In this document: piece after piece, positions 16,242 through 25,640 of the stretch | Layout of the letters: every line of letters starts with the position of its first letter | Position numbering within the stretch: the first letter of the stretch is position 1 | From: Streptomyces sp. JH14 | Lineage (GTDB): Bacteria > Actinomycetota > Actinomycetes > Streptomycetales > Streptomycetaceae | Length of the DNA stretch: 64,000 bases | Direction: 5' to 3' | Assembly: GCF_029428675.1 (NCBI RefSeq) | Contig: NZ_JAJNEL010000001.1 | Span: forward strand, 1,364,001-1,428,000 | The notes under the pieces: generated by a model | Databases searched by the model: none | What the model saw: only the letters and a program-made list of their open reading frames with translations | What the model was told of the DNA's origin: nothing | Made by a program: the position numbers and the translations under genes

Positions 16242-17246
16242 GTGCCTCAGCTGACCCGAGCCGACGTCGCTCAAGCCGTACGGAACCCGCTTTCCTTCAT
16301 CGCCGGACGCTGGACCCCGTCCCCCCGGACGGTCCGGCGTGCGGCGATGTCGGCCGTCGTGATGGCCGTGCTCATCGTGGTGACCGGCGGCGCGGTGCGG
16401 CTCACCGGCTCCGGCCTGGGCTGCCCGACCTGGCCCAAGTGCACCGACGAGAGCCTGACGGCGACCAGCGCGATGGGTTTCCACGGAGCCATCGAGTTCG
16501 GCAACCGGATGCTCACGTACGTCCTGTGCGCGGCGGTCGGCTGGGCGATCATCGCCGCCCGTTCCGCGAAGCCGTGGCGGCGCAGCGTCACCCGGCTGGG
16601 CTGGGCGCAGTTCTGGGTGGTCATGGGCAATGCGGTGCTCGGCGGCATCGTGGTGCTGGTCGGTCTCAACCCGTACACCGTCGCGGCGCACTTCCTGCTC
16701 TCCACCGCGCTGCTCACGGTCGCCGTGCTGACCTGGCAGCGGGCCCGCGAGGGCGACGCCGAACCCCGTCCGCTGGTGGGCAAGGCGGTCGCGCAGCTGA
16801 CCTGGCTGCTGACGGCCGCGGCCGGACTGCTGATCGCCGTCGGCACGGTCGTCACCGGCGCCGGACGGCACGCCGGAGACTCCAGCGACGTCCACCGCAT
16901 TCCGCTCGACTGGAAGATGATCGCGCAGCTGCACGCCGATCTCGCCTGGGTCGTGGTGGCGCTGACGGTGGCACTCTGGTTCGTGCTGAAGGCCGTCGAC
17001 GCGCCGGCCGCGCCGCAGCGCCGCACCCGCGATCTCTTCCTGGTGCTGATGGCACAGGGCGTGATCGGTTACGTCCAGTACTTCACCGACACCCCCGAGA
17101 TCCTGGTCGGGCTGCACATGTTCGGCTCGTGCCTGGTGTGGATCGCGGTCCTGCGGGTGCTGCTGTCGCTGCGTGAACGCCCCGTGGCCGTCGCGTCCGT
17201 GCCCGGTCCCGCCGCCGAGCAGCCGGAGCCCGCAGCCGCCGGCTGA
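16242..17246 (+). CDS. ctaA: heme A synthase (COX15/CtaA)
   Basis: 334 codons from GTG 16242. CtaA oxidises the C8 methyl of heme O to give heme A for the aa3 cytochrome oxidase. The protein has about eight membrane segments with the family motifs TGGAVRLTGSGLGCPTWPKC, GFHGAIEFGNRML, NPYTVAAHFLLS and GLHMFGSCLVW, whose histidines bind the hemes. Starts at TTG 16212, ATG 16233 and GTG 16236 are also in frame. GTG 16242 was preferred because TACGAT lies seven bases before it and there is no ribosome-binding site, pointing to a leaderless mRNA. ctaB, the partner enzyme, lies 2.3 kb away on the other strand. Confidence 0.93.
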   Translation: MPQLTRADVAQAVRNPLSFIAGRWTPSPRTVRRAAMSAVVMAVLIVVTGGAVRLTGSGLGCPTWPKCTDESLTATSAMGFHGAIEFGNRMLTYVLCAAVGWAIIAARSAKPWRRSVTRLGWAQFWVVMGNAVLGGIVVLVGLNPYTVAAHFLLSTALLTVAVLTWQRAREGDAEPRPLVGKAVAQLTWLLTAAAGLLIAVGTVVTGAGRHAGDSSDVHRIPLDWKMIAQLHADLAWVVVALTVALWFVLKAVDAPAAPQRRTRDLFLVLMAQGVIGYVQYFTDTPEILVGLHMFGSCLVWIAVLRVLLSLRERPVAVASVPGPAAEQPEPAAAG

Positions 17247-17348
17247 GCGCAAGGGCGGCGGTTCGGCTCACTTCCCCTCCGCTTTCGGCCATTTCCCGTC
17301 GCGCATTCAAGGAACGCGTCCCTCCGGCCCCACCATGTAGGCCGTCAC

Positions 17349-17366
17349 AGATCGTTCGTTCGATCT
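17349..17366. promoter_or_regulatory. inverted repeat AGATCG-TTCGTT-CGATCT
   Basis: Perfect six-base arms with a six-base spacer lie about 90 bases upstream of the small membrane protein gene, in otherwise featureless sequence (17247-17455). It could be an operator or a small hairpin. Confidence 0.35.
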
Positions 17367-17455
17367 CTGGGGTGGACATGGGTTCGTGTACGGGACAGGA
17401 CCGCGTCCGGTGCTTCCACCGCGGTCTCTCGCTCGCCGAGAGCGGGAAGTACGAG

Positions 17456-17878
17456 ATGCCCCTCCCCCGGGCCAAGCTGCCCCGGGTCGGTACGGCACTG
17501 CCCTCGCTGGTCGTCGTCATCGGGCTGTTCCTCCTGTTCGCGGACTTCTCCTGGGGCCGGCTCGGGGTGCTGATCGTCCTGATCCCGCTTGCGACGGCGC
17601 TCGCCCGCGCCTCGGTCCGCACGGCGGTGCGCTCCCGCGACCGGGCCGCCGCCCTCGCGGACCGGGTCCATGGCACCGCGGCCACGCAGGGACCGGACCT
17701 GCGGCACTGTCGGGGCTGCCAGTTCGTGCTGATGCGCGAGGGCGCCGGAGAGAGCCCCGAGCACTTCTCGACGCCCACCCATATGTCGGGGTTCCGTGCC
17801 TGGGCCGAGAAGAACGGAGCACGTTTCGCTCCGGCGCCCGGCTCCCGGGGGACGGCGCCCGACCAGGGCAAGGGCTGA
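17456..17878 (+). CDS. small membrane protein with a CxxC segment, unknown function
   Basis: 140 codons from ATG 17456. A hydrophobic helical region (about residues 10-45, LPSLVVVIGLFLLFADF then LGVLIVLIPLATAL) anchors a cytosolic tail with RHCRGCQFVLM, a lone CxxC pair. The frame is open up to GTG 17372 and ATG 17378, the latter with a GGGGTGG-like site, so the protein could be about 26 residues longer; that extension looks non-globular. I recognise no family. The 3' end lies ten bases from the stop of the convergent amidohydrolase gene. Confidence 0.65.
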   Translation: MPLPRAKLPRVGTALPSLVVVIGLFLLFADFSWGRLGVLIVLIPLATALARASVRTAVRSRDRAAALADRVHGTAATQGPDLRHCRGCQFVLMREGAGESPEHFSTPTHMSGFRAWAEKNGARFAPAPGSRGTAPDQGKG

Positions 17879-17887
17879 GCCGGTCCG

Positions 17888-18955
17888 TCACCCCAGCCCG
17901 TACACCCTGCGCGCATTGCCGGACGCGATCATCGCGGCGCCCCGCGTGGCATCGGTATGTGACCACGCGCCGTCCGCCACCCAGCCGCCCAGCACCCGGC
18001 CGAGCGCCTCACGGAACTGGTGCGCGCCCACCACATGGAGCTCCGGCAGCCCCTGGGCGCCGCTGGAGAAGAGCACCTTGCCGAACGGGGCCAGCTCCAG
18101 GATCTCCGCCAGGACGGCCGCGGCGCGCGCCCCCGTACGGGCAGGGGCGGCGCCCGCGTCGGCGTACACATGCGGGTGGGCGTGCGCGAGCTGTGCGGCG
18201 TGCCGGTGGTACGGATAGCTGTTCAGCAGCACCAGATCGCTGCCCAGTCCGGCCGTGGCGGCGGCGAAGCCCGCGAGCCGCCGCGGGTCGGTGGAGCGCA
18301 GCTGCAGTTGCAGCGGACGCCCGCAGGCCACCGCGGCCCACAGCAGATGCCGCAGCAGCACCGGGTCGTCGGGGGCGGCGCCCGGCGTACGCGGGCCGCC
18401 CGCGCCCGTGCGGGCCGCTCTGCGTGCCGCGTCGCGCCCGGCGAGCCACCGGCCGGCCGCGCCGCGCACCTGCCCCGGTCCCGGTGGCCCCGGGTCGGGT
18501 TCCGGTCCGTGGTGCGCGGCCGCGTCGGAGGTGAAGGCGGTGGCCGAGGCGGCCGCGGTGTGCACGGCCTCGGCGAGGTTGGCGAGGAAGCTCCCGACGG
18601 TGCCCGAGGTGTCGGCGATCTGCTCGGCCAGGGACTCCAGCCGGACGATCTCGCGCGCGTCCGCCCCGGTGGCGCGCAGCAGCCGCCGGCCGGTCTCCAC
18701 GACGCCCAGTTCCCGGCGGCGGGCCAGATAGCCGGCCGGCAGGCAGTGGGGGTCGAGGTCCAGCAGCGGCGCGCACCAGCGGCGCACGGCGAAGCCGGTC
18801 TGGGTGTCGAACCAGGTGGTACCGGGGGCGGGCGGCCCGCCGGCCGTGGCGGCCGTCGCCAGCCGGGCCTCGAAGGTGCCGCGGCCGAACTCGGTGCGGA
18901 GCACCCCGTGGCACTGCTGGTCGACCGGGTCCGTCACGTGCAGTGTGTCGGCCAT
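17888..18955 (-). CDS. amidohydrolase-like TIM-barrel protein
   Basis: 355 codons. The C-terminal half reads like an amidohydrolase-2/FluG-type barrel: LLWAAVACGRPLQLQLRST, VLLNSYPYHRHAAQLAHAHPHVYADAG (residues broken by spacers), LAPFGKVLFSSGA and the terminal ISGN-like IASGNARRVYGLG. Metal-dependent members hydrolyse or decarboxylate small substrates. The N-terminal HxH is not obvious here, so activity is uncertain. The ATG at 18955 has GGGAG six bases upstream. The central 140-200 region is Ala/Gly/Pro-rich and probably a linker. Confidence 0.7.
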   Translation of the reverse strand: MADTLHVTDPVDQQCHGVLRTEFGRGTFEARLATAATAGGPPAPGTTWFDTQTGFAVRRWCAPLLDLDPHCLPAGYLARRRELGVVETGRRLLRATGADAREIVRLESLAEQIADTSGTVGSFLANLAEAVHTAAASATAFTSDAAAHHGPEPDPGPPGPGQVRGAAGRWLAGRDAARRAARTGAGGPRTPGAAPDDPVLLRHLLWAAVACGRPLQLQLRSTDPRRLAGFAAATAGLGSDLVLLNSYPYHRHAAQLAHAHPHVYADAGAAPARTGARAAAVLAEILELAPFGKVLFSSGAQGLPELHVVGAHQFREALGRVLGGWVADGAWSHTDATRGAAMIASGNARRVYGLG

Positions 18956-19075
18956 CCCGGGCTCCCTGCGACGACGTGTGTGTACACGTCCTAACGGGTG
19001 ACCCCGGTGTCAGTTGTTGCTCCTGTGCCACCGGGATACGGCCCGCACGCCCGCTCAGCCCTTGTTGCGCACCGT

Positions 19076-19435
19076 TCAGGCCTGGTTGGACGGACCGCCC
19101 AGCTGGATCCCGGCCATCCGCGTCCACTCGTACGGGCCGGTGCGGACCTTGGCGGCGAACTCGCCGTCGAAGGACTCGTGCATCGTGATCCCGGCCTTCG
19201 CCGCGGCGCTCTCGGCGACCGCGTACGACGGGGCGACCAGGTCGCCCCAGCCGCCGTCCTCGCCGACCAGGACGATACGGGTGCCCATCTGCCCGATGTA
19301 GGCGAGCTGCCCCTCGGCGCCGCCGTGCGCCTTGGCGAAGGCGCCGATCTGCTTGGCGAGCCTGGCTGCCCTGCGCTCCGCGCGGGCGGCCTGCTTGCTG
19401 TCGTCAACCTGCTGGGTTTCTGCCGTCTCTGCCAT
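19076..19435 (-). CDS. conserved actinobacterial protein of unknown function
   Basis: 119 codons. A charged coiled-coil-like start (DDSKQAARAERRAARLAKQIGAFAKAHGG) leads into a compact domain (GTRIVLVGEDGGWGDLVAPSYAVAE, then YEWTRMAGIQLGG). No signal or membrane segment. TAGCAT lies seven bases before the ATG, which suggests a leaderless mRNA, and a CTACCG/CGGTAG palindrome overlaps that hexamer. It stands between the amidohydrolase gene and ctaB on the same strand. Confidence 0.75.
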   Translation of the reverse strand: MAETAETQQVDDSKQAARAERRAARLAKQIGAFAKAHGGAEGQLAYIGQMGTRIVLVGEDGGWGDLVAPSYAVAESAAAKAGITMHESFDGEFAAKVRTGPYEWTRMAGIQLGGPSNQA

Positions 19436-19442
19436 GTATCGG

Positions 19443-19459
19443 ATGCTACCGAGCGGTAG
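19443..19459 (-). promoter_or_regulatory. -10 TAGCAT with overlapping palindrome CTACCG-AG-CGGTAG
   Basis: The palindrome (19446-19459) overlaps the upstream half of the -10-like TAGCAT (19448-19443), which stands seven bases before the ATG at 19435. A repressor bound here would block the promoter. Confidence 0.4.
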
Positions 19460-19531
19460 ATCAACTGGCGACGGGCGGACGGCGTGGCATGGGCCACGTC
19501 GTCCGCCCGCCGGCAGGAGCAGAAGGGGGTG

Positions 19532-20479
19532 CTAGCGCAGGAAGGGGTCCACCGCGACCGCGACGAACAGCAGCGAGACATAGGTGATCGACCAGTGGAA
19601 CAGCCGCATCTCCTTGAGCTTGGCACCGGACACCCCGGCCCTGGCCCGGTTCTGCAGGCCGTGCGCCTCCCAGAGCCAGAACCCGCCGGTCAGCAGCGCC
19701 ACCGCGGTGTAGAACCAGCCGGTGTAGCCGAGCGGGGTCAGCAGCAGCGAGACGACCACCATCACCCAGCTGTAGAGGACGATCTGGCGGGCCACCACCC
19801 GGTTGGAGGCGACGACCGGAAGCATCGGAACGCCGACCCGGGCGTAGTCGTCCTTCACCTTCATCGACAGCGGCCAGTAATGCGGCGGCGTCCAGAAGAA
19901 GATGACGGCGAAGAGGATGACGGCCGCCCACGACATCGAGTTCGTGACGGAGGACCAGCCGATGAGGACCGGCATGCAGCCCGCGATGCCGCCCCAGACG
20001 ATGTTCTGCGCGGTACGGCGCTTGAGCAGCATCGTGTAGACGACGACATAGAAGAGCAGCGCACCGAGCGACAGGGCCGCCGACAGCCAGTTGACCAGCA
20101 GCGCGAACCAGACGGTCGAGATCACCGCGAGGGCGATACCGAAGGCCAGGCACTCGCGCGGGCTCACCATGCCGGTGACGAGCGGACGCTGCGACGTACG
20201 GTCCATCAACGCGTCGATGTCGCGGTCGATGTACATGTTGAGCGCATTGGCACCGCCGGCGGAGAGATATCCGCCGATGGTGGTAATGAGTACGAGCCAC
20301 AGGTCGGGCACACCCTGAGCGGCCAGGAACATCACCGGAACAGTGGTGATCAGCAACAGCTCGATGATCCGCGGCTTGGTCAGCGCCACGAATGCCTTGA
20401 TACGGGCCCCGAACGGGCGATGGCCCCCTGGGCTCGGAGTCAAGGCGACCCCTGCGGGTCGGGACTCGACGGCCGTCAC
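19532..20479 (-). CDS. ctaB: protoheme IX farnesyltransferase (heme O synthase)
   Basis: 315 codons from GTG 20479. CtaB adds the hydroxyethylfarnesyl tail to heme B, giving heme O for CtaA. UbiA-type motifs are clear: the first Asp-rich motif [15 protein letters not shown], the second loop [12 protein letters not shown], and [13 protein letters not shown], within about nine membrane segments. The start was placed at GTG 20479 with GGGGTG just upstream; GTG 20485 and longer starts remain possible. The upstream region holds a 33-bp tandem repeat. Confidence 0.95.
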   Translation of the reverse strand: MTAVESRPAGVALTPSPGGHRPFGARIKAFVALTKPRIIELLLITTVPVMFLAAQGVPDLWLVLITTIGGYLSAGGANALNMYIDRDIDALMDRTSQRPLVTGMVSPRECLAFGIALAVISTVWFALLVNWLSAALSLGALLFYVVVYTMLLKRRTAQNIVWGGIAGCMPVLIGWSSVTNSMSWAAVILFAVIFFWTPPHYWPLSMKVKDDYARVGVPMLPVVASNRVVARQIVLYSWVMVVVSLLLTPLGYTGWFYTAVALLTGGFWLWEAHGLQNRARAGVSGAKLKEMRLFHWSITYVSLLFVAVAVDPFLR

Positions 20480-20617
20480 GCACACCCCTGACAGAGAAAT
20501 CCCAGCAAGCTCCGGGCGTGGAGGCCCAGGAGAGACTTGCGCGAACCAGACCACTGTAGACGTTGGGGACAGGCCCTCCTTCGCGGGGGTGGGGTCGTGT
20601 TGGAGTGGCGCGGAAAC

Positions 20618-20749
20618 GCCGCTCGGAAGTGGCGCACAAGTGACGGCCGGCGCTCATCGGAGAGGCCCAAAAGTATGCCGTCGCGCTCATCGGAGAAGCC
20701 CAAAAGTGAGCCGCTCCGCTCATACGGGAGGCGAACTCGTCGGGACGCC
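20618..20749. repeat. 33-bp tandem repeat, about four degenerate units
   Basis: Units start at 20618, 20651, 20684 and 20717. Units two and three agree at 27 of 33 positions (core CGCTCATCGGAGA then GCCCAAAAGT); units one and four are decayed. The period is eleven codons, and frames on both strands stay open through it, but no start or ribosome-binding site makes a convincing gene. The rest of the ctaB-tkt interval (20480-20861) holds the tkt promoter region and nothing else I can identify. Confidence 0.8.
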
Positions 20750-20792
20750 TGCACCCTGGAAAGCACCAGGAAATTGCGGGTTCTGTCGGGGG

Positions 20793-20798
20793 TAGGCT
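20793..20798 (+). promoter_or_regulatory. possible -10 TAGGCT of the tkt operon
   Basis: TAGGCT lies about 65 bases upstream of tkt. No strong -35 is visible at the usual distance. Confidence 0.35.
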
Positions 20799-20861
20799 CG
20801 GCAATGCCCGGTGCGTCACAGTCACCGGTTTTACAACAGTGGAGAGGAGCCCTGACTCAGG

Positions 20862-22949
20862 GTGAGCACCAAGCCGACCACCACAGATCTCCAGTGGACC
20901 GAATTGGACCAGCGGGCCGTGGACACTGTCCGCGTCCTTGCCGCCGACGCCGTACAGAAGGTCGGAAACGGCCACCCGGGCACGGCGATGAGCCTGGCTC
21001 CCGCCGCGTACACCCTTTTCCAGAAGGTGATGCGGCACGACCCCGCCGACGCGGAGTGGACCGGTCGCGACCGGTTCGTGCTCTCGGCAGGTCACAGCAG
21101 CCTGACCCTCTACATCCAGCTCTACCTGGCCGGGTACGGCCTGGAGCTCGATGACCTCAAGGCATTCCGCACCTGGGGCTCGAAGACCCCCGGACACCCG
21201 GAGTACGGCCACACCACCGGTGTCGAGACGACGACGGGCCCGCTGGGCCAGGGCGTCGCCAACGCCGTGGGCATGGCGATGGCCGCCCGCTACGAGCGCG
21301 GCCTCTTCGACCCTGAGGCGGCCCCCGGCACCTCCCCCTTCGACCACACGGTCTGGGCGATCGCCGGTGACGGCTGCCTGCAGGAGGGCATCTCCGCGGA
21401 GGCGTCCTCGCTGGCCGGACACCAGAAGCTCGGCAACCTGGTGCTGCTCTGGGACGACAACCACATCTCCATCGAGGGCGACACGGAGACCGCGGTCTCC
21501 GAGGACACCCTGAAGCGGTACGAGGCGTACGGCTGGCACGTGCAGCGTGTCGAGCAGCTGCCCAACGGCGACCTGGACCCGGCGGGTCTGTACAAGGCGC
21601 TGCAGGCGGCCAAGGCCGAGACCGAGCGCCCGTCGTTCATCGCGGCCCGCTCGATCATCGCCTGGCCGGCCCCGCACGCCCAGAACACCGAGGCCTCGCA
21701 CGGCTCGGCGCTCGGCGACGACGAGGTCGCCGCGACCAAGAAGGTCCTCGGCTTCGACCCGGAGAAGTCCTTCGAGGTCTCCGACGAGGTCATCTCGCAC
21801 ACCCGTGAGGCGCTGGACCGCGGCCGCGAGGCCAAGGCCGAGTGGGAGAAGTCCTTCGCCGCGTGGCGCACCGCCAACCCGGAGCGCGCCGCCGAGTTCG
21901 ACCGGATCTCCGCGGGCGAGCTGCCCAAGGGCTGGGAGGACAGGATTCCGGTCTTCGAGCCGGGCAAGGGTGTCGCCACCCGCGCCGCCTCCGGCAAGGT
22001 GCTCCAGGCGCTCGGCGAGATCATCCCCGAGCTGTGGGGCGGCTCCGCCGACCTCGCGGGCTCGAACAACACGACGATCGACAAGACGTCGTCCTTCCTC
22101 CCGGTGGGCAACCCGCTGCCGGGCGCGGACCCGTACGGCCGGACGATCCACTTCGGTATCCGCGAGCACGCCATGGCCGCGGCCATGAACGGCATCGCAC
22201 TGCACGGTCACACCCGCATCTACGGCGGCACCTTCCTGGTGTTCTCCGATTACATGCGCAACGCCGTGCGCCTGTCCGCGCTGATGCACCTGCCGGTGAC
22301 GTACGTGTGGACGCACGACTCGATCGGTCTCGGCGAGGACGGCCCGACCCACCAGCCGGTGGAGCACCTGGCTTCGCTGCGCGCCATCCCCGGCCTGAAC
22401 ATCGTCCGCCCCGCCGACGCCAACGAGACCTCCATCGCCTGGCGCGAGATCCTGCGCCGCTACACCAAGGTGTTCGGCAAGGGTGCCCCGCACGGTCTGG
22501 CGCTGACCCGTCAGGGCGTGCCGACGTACGAGGCGAACGAGGACGCGGCCAAGGGCGGCTACGTGCTCTTCGAGGCCGAGGGCGGCGAGCCGCAGGTTCT
22601 CCTCATCGGCACCGGCTCCGAGGTGCACCTCGCCGTCGAGGCGCGCGAGGAGCTGCAGGCTGCCGGCATCCCGACCCGCGTGGTGTCGATGCCGTCGGTC
22701 GAGTGGTTCGAGGAGCAGGACCAGGCGTACAAGGACAGCGTTCTGCCGCCGTCCGTGAAGGCCCGCGTCGCCGTCGAGGCGGGCATCGGTCTGACCTGGC
22801 ACCGGTACGTCGGTGACGCCGGCCGCATCGTCTCGCTGGAGCACTTCGGTGCCTCGGCCGACGCCAACGTCCTCTTCCGCGAGTTCGGCTTCACCGGCGA
22901 GCACGTGGCCGCCGCCGCACGGGAATCTCTCGCCGACGTCACGCGCTGA
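20862..22949 (+). CDS. tkt: transketolase
   Basis: 695 codons, full length. Thiamine-diphosphate enzyme moving two-carbon ketol units in the non-oxidative pentose phosphate pathway. Signature blocks are present: [13 protein letters not shown] near residue 30, [16 protein letters not shown], the ThDP/metal motif [14 protein letters not shown] with [10 protein letters not shown], then the pyrimidine-domain [13 protein letters not shown] and [21 protein letters not shown] (split by function). GTG 20862 follows GGAGAGGAG at a rather long 12-base distance. First gene of tkt-tal-zwf-opcA-pgl. Confidence 0.97.
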   Translation: MSTKPTTTDLQWTELDQRAVDTVRVLAADAVQKVGNGHPGTAMSLAPAAYTLFQKVMRHDPADAEWTGRDRFVLSAGHSSLTLYIQLYLAGYGLELDDLKAFRTWGSKTPGHPEYGHTTGVETTTGPLGQGVANAVGMAMAARYERGLFDPEAAPGTSPFDHTVWAIAGDGCLQEGISAEASSLAGHQKLGNLVLLWDDNHISIEGDTETAVSEDTLKRYEAYGWHVQRVEQLPNGDLDPAGLYKALQAAKAETERPSFIAARSIIAWPAPHAQNTEASHGSALGDDEVAATKKVLGFDPEKSFEVSDEVISHTREALDRGREAKAEWEKSFAAWRTANPERAAEFDRISAGELPKGWEDRIPVFEPGKGVATRAASGKVLQALGEIIPELWGGSADLAGSNNTTIDKTSSFLPVGNPLPGADPYGRTIHFGIREHAMAAAMNGIALHGHTRIYGGTFLVFSDYMRNAVRLSALMHLPVTYVWTHDSIGLGEDGPTHQPVEHLASLRAIPGLNIVRPADANETSIAWREILRRYTKVFGKGAPHGLALTRQGVPTYEANEDAAKGGYVLFEAEGGEPQVLLIGTGSEVHLAVEAREELQAAGIPTRVVSMPSVEWFEEQDQAYKDSVLPPSVKARVAVEAGIGLTWHRYVGDAGRIVSLEHFGASADANVLFREFGFTGEHVAAAARESLADVTR

Positions 22950-22983
22950 CGCCGTTATACGACTAGTAGGAGATGCAACTCTC

Positions 22984-24102
22984 ATGACAGACGCACTCAA
23001 GCGCCTCTCCGACGAGGGCGTGGCGATCTGGCTCGATGACCTGTCGCGCAAGCGGATCACCTCCGGCAACCTCGCCGAGCTGATCGACCAGCAGCACGTC
23101 GTGGGCGTCACCACCAACCCGTCGATCTTCCAGAAGGCGATCTCGCACGGCGACGGTTACGAGCAGCAGCTCACCGACCTCGCGACCCGCAAGGTCACGG
23201 TCGACGAGGCCATCCGCATGATCACGACTGCGGATGTACGCGACGCCGCCGACATCCTGCGTCCTGTCTTCGACGCCACGGACGGCCAGGACGGCCGGGT
23301 CTCCATCGAGGTCGACCCGCGCCTGGCCCACCACACCGATGCCACGATCGCCGAGGCCAAGCAGCTGGCCTGGCTGGTGGACCGGCCGAACACGCTCATC
23401 AAGATCCCGGCGACGAAGGCCGGTCTGCCGGCGATCACCGAGGTCATCGGCAAGGGCATCAGCGTCAACGTGACGCTGATCTTCTCGCTGGAGCGCTACC
23501 GCGAGGTCATGGACGCCTACCTGGCGGGCCTGGAGAAGGCGAAGGCCGCGGGCCTCGACCTCTCCAGGATCCACTCGGTGGCTTCGTTCTTCGTGTCCCG
23601 CGTGGACTCCGAGATCGACAAGCGGCTCGACGCGCTGGGCACCGACGAGGCCAAGGCGCTGAAGGGCAAGGCGGCGCTCGCCAACGCCCGGCTGGCCTAC
23701 CAGGCGTACGAGGAGGTCTTCTCCTCCGACCGCTGGGCCGCGCTGGACAAGGTGCAGGCCAACAAGCAGCGCCCGCTGTGGGCCTCCACCGGCGTGAAGG
23801 ACCCCGCGTACAAGGACACGCTGTACGTCGACGACCTGGTCGCCCCCGGCACGGTGAACACCATGCCCGAGGCCACCCTCGAGGCCACGGCCGACCACGG
23901 GCAGATCACCGGCAACACCATCGCCGGCACCTACGAGCAGGCGAAGGCCGAGCTCGACGCCGCCGCGAAGCTCGGGATCTCCTACGACGACGTCGTGCAG
24001 CTCCTCGAGGACGAGGGCGTCGAGAAGTTCGAGGCGTCCTGGATCGACCTGCTCAACTCCACCGAGGCGGAGCTCAAGCGCCTCGCCCCTTCGGAGGGCT
24101 GA
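22984..24102 (+). CDS. tal: transaldolase (actinobacterial type)
   Basis: 372 codons. Transfers a dihydroxyacetone unit between sugar phosphates. The Schiff-base lysine is Lys140 in [10 protein letters not shown], and the early [12 protein letters not shown] motif and [15 protein letters not shown] are typical. The length of about 370 residues matches the long actinobacterial subfamily. The ATG at 22984 has GGAG ten bases upstream and follows tkt by 34 bases. Confidence 0.96.
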   Translation: MTDALKRLSDEGVAIWLDDLSRKRITSGNLAELIDQQHVVGVTTNPSIFQKAISHGDGYEQQLTDLATRKVTVDEAIRMITTADVRDAADILRPVFDATDGQDGRVSIEVDPRLAHHTDATIAEAKQLAWLVDRPNTLIKIPATKAGLPAITEVIGKGISVNVTLIFSLERYREVMDAYLAGLEKAKAAGLDLSRIHSVASFFVSRVDSEIDKRLDALGTDEAKALKGKAALANARLAYQAYEEVFSSDRWAALDKVQANKQRPLWASTGVKDPAYKDTLYVDDLVAPGTVNTMPEATLEATADHGQITGNTIAGTYEQAKAELDAAAKLGISYDDVVQLLEDEGVEKFEASWIDLLNSTEAELKRLAPSEG

Positions 24103-24107
24103 CCACA

Positions 24108-25640
24108 TTGTCTGGTGTTCCCGGAGCCAATCCGCTCCGTGACGCCCAGGACCGCCGGCTCCCGCGTATCGCGGGGCCGTCGGGCCTGGTCATCTTTGGC
24201 GTCACGGGCGATTTGTCCCGTAAAAAGCTGATGCCCGCCGTCTACGACCTGGCCAACCGCGGCCTGTTGCCGCCGGGCTTCTCCCTCATCGGTTTCGCGC
24301 GCCGCGAGTGGCACGACGAGGACTTCGCGCAAGAAGTCCACGACGCCGTCAAGCAGCACGCCCGTACGCCGTTCCGCGAAGAGGTCTGGCAGCAGCTCAT
24401 CCAGGGGATGCGCTTCGTCCAGGGCAACTTCGACGACGACGACGCCTTCGAGACCCTCAAGGCCACCATCCAGGAGCTCGACAAGGAGCAGGGCACGGGC
24501 GGCAACTTCGCCTTCTACCTGTCCGTCCCGCCGAAGTTCTTCCCCAAGGTCGTCCAGCAGCTCAAGAAGCACGGGCTCGCCGACCAGAAGGAGGGCTCCT
24601 GGCGGCGCGCCGTCATCGAGAAGCCGTTCGGCCACGACCTCGCCAGCGCGCAGGAGCTCAACCAGCTCGTGCACGACGTGTTCCCGCCCAACGAGGTCTT
24701 CCGGATCGACCACTACCTGGGCAAGGAGACGGTCCAGAACATCCTGGCGCTGCGGTTCGCCAACACGATGTTCGAGCCGATCTGGAACCGGTCGTACGTC
24801 GACCACATCCAGATCACGATGGCCGAGGACATCGGCATCGGCGGCCGGGCCGGCTACTACGACGGCATCGGCGCCGCCCGTGACGTCATCCAGAACCACC
24901 TGCTCCAGCTGCTGGCGCTGACCGCGATGGAGGAGCCCGGCTCCTTCCACCCGAAGGCCCTGGTCGCCGAGAAGCTCAAGGTGCTCACCGCGGTGGAGCT
25001 GCCCGAGGATCTCGGCAAGCACACCGTGCGCGGCCAGTACGCGCACGCCTGGCAGGGCGGCGAGGAGGTGCCCGGCTACCTCGAGGAGGACGGTATCGAC
25101 CCCAAGTCGAAGACCGACACCTACGCCGCGATCAAGCTGACGATCAACAACCGCCGCTGGGCGGGCGTGCCGTTCTATCTCCGGACCGGAAAGCGGCTCG
25201 GCCGCCGGGTCACCGAGATCGCGGTCGTCTTCAAGCGGGCGCCGTATCTGCCCTTCGAGTCCGGCGCGACGGAGGAGCTGGGCGGCAACGCCCTGGTCAT
25301 CCGGGTCCAGCCGGACGAGGGCGTGACGGTGCGCTTCGGTTCCAAGGTGCCCGGCACCTCGATGGAGGTCCGGGACGTCACGATGGACTTCGCGTACGGC
25401 GAGTCCTTCACCGAGTCCAGCCCGGAGGCGTACGAGCGGCTCATCCTCGATGTGCTGCTCGGCGACGCCAACCTCTTCCCCCGGCACCAGGAGGTCGAGC
25501 TCTCCTGGAACATCCTCGACCCCATCGAGGAGTACTGGGACAAGCACGGCAAGCCCGCGCAGTACGCGGCGGGAACCTGGGGTCCGGCCGAGGCGGACGA
25601 GATGCTCGCACGAGACGGACGGAGCTGGCGTCGGCCATGA
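24108..25640 (+). CDS. zwf: glucose-6-phosphate 1-dehydrogenase
   Basis: 510 codons from the TTG at 24108, which has GGAGGG nine bases upstream and lies five bases after tal. Entry enzyme of the oxidative pentose phosphate pathway, making NADPH. The nucleotide motif FGVTGDLSRKKLMPA and the active-site RIDHYLGKE (199-207, His202) are intact, as is the EKPFGHDL block. The 3' end overlaps opcA by four bases (ATGA), matching their joint action. Confidence 0.97.
   Translation: MSGVPGANPLRDAQDRRLPRIAGPSGLVIFGVTGDLSRKKLMPAVYDLANRGLLPPGFSLIGFARREWHDEDFAQEVHDAVKQHARTPFREEVWQQLIQGMRFVQGNFDDDDAFETLKATIQELDKEQGTGGNFAFYLSVPPKFFPKVVQQLKKHGLADQKEGSWRRAVIEKPFGHDLASAQELNQLVHDVFPPNEVFRIDHYLGKETVQNILALRFANTMFEPIWNRSYVDHIQITMAEDIGIGGRAGYYDGIGAARDVIQNHLLQLLALTAMEEPGSFHPKALVAEKLKVLTAVELPEDLGKHTVRGQYAHAWQGGEEVPGYLEEDGIDPKSKTDTYAAIKLTINNRRWAGVPFYLRTGKRLGRRVTEIAVVFKRAPYLPFESGATEELGGNALVIRVQPDEGVTVRFGSKVPGTSMEVRDVTMDFAYGESFTESSPEAYERLILDVLLGDANLFPRHQEVELSWNILDPIEEYWDKHGKPAQYAAGTWGPAEADEMLARDGRSWRRP

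Noticed and set aside
20618..20749. Regularly spaced repeats resembling a CRISPR array
   Set aside because: The units are contiguous and decay along their whole length, there are no unique spacers and no cas genes nearby. It is a tandem repeat.
19461..23117. A 1218-codon open frame on the minus strand
   Set aside because: Most of it is the complement of tkt and part is another frame of ctaB. There is no ribosome-binding site or recognisable motif.
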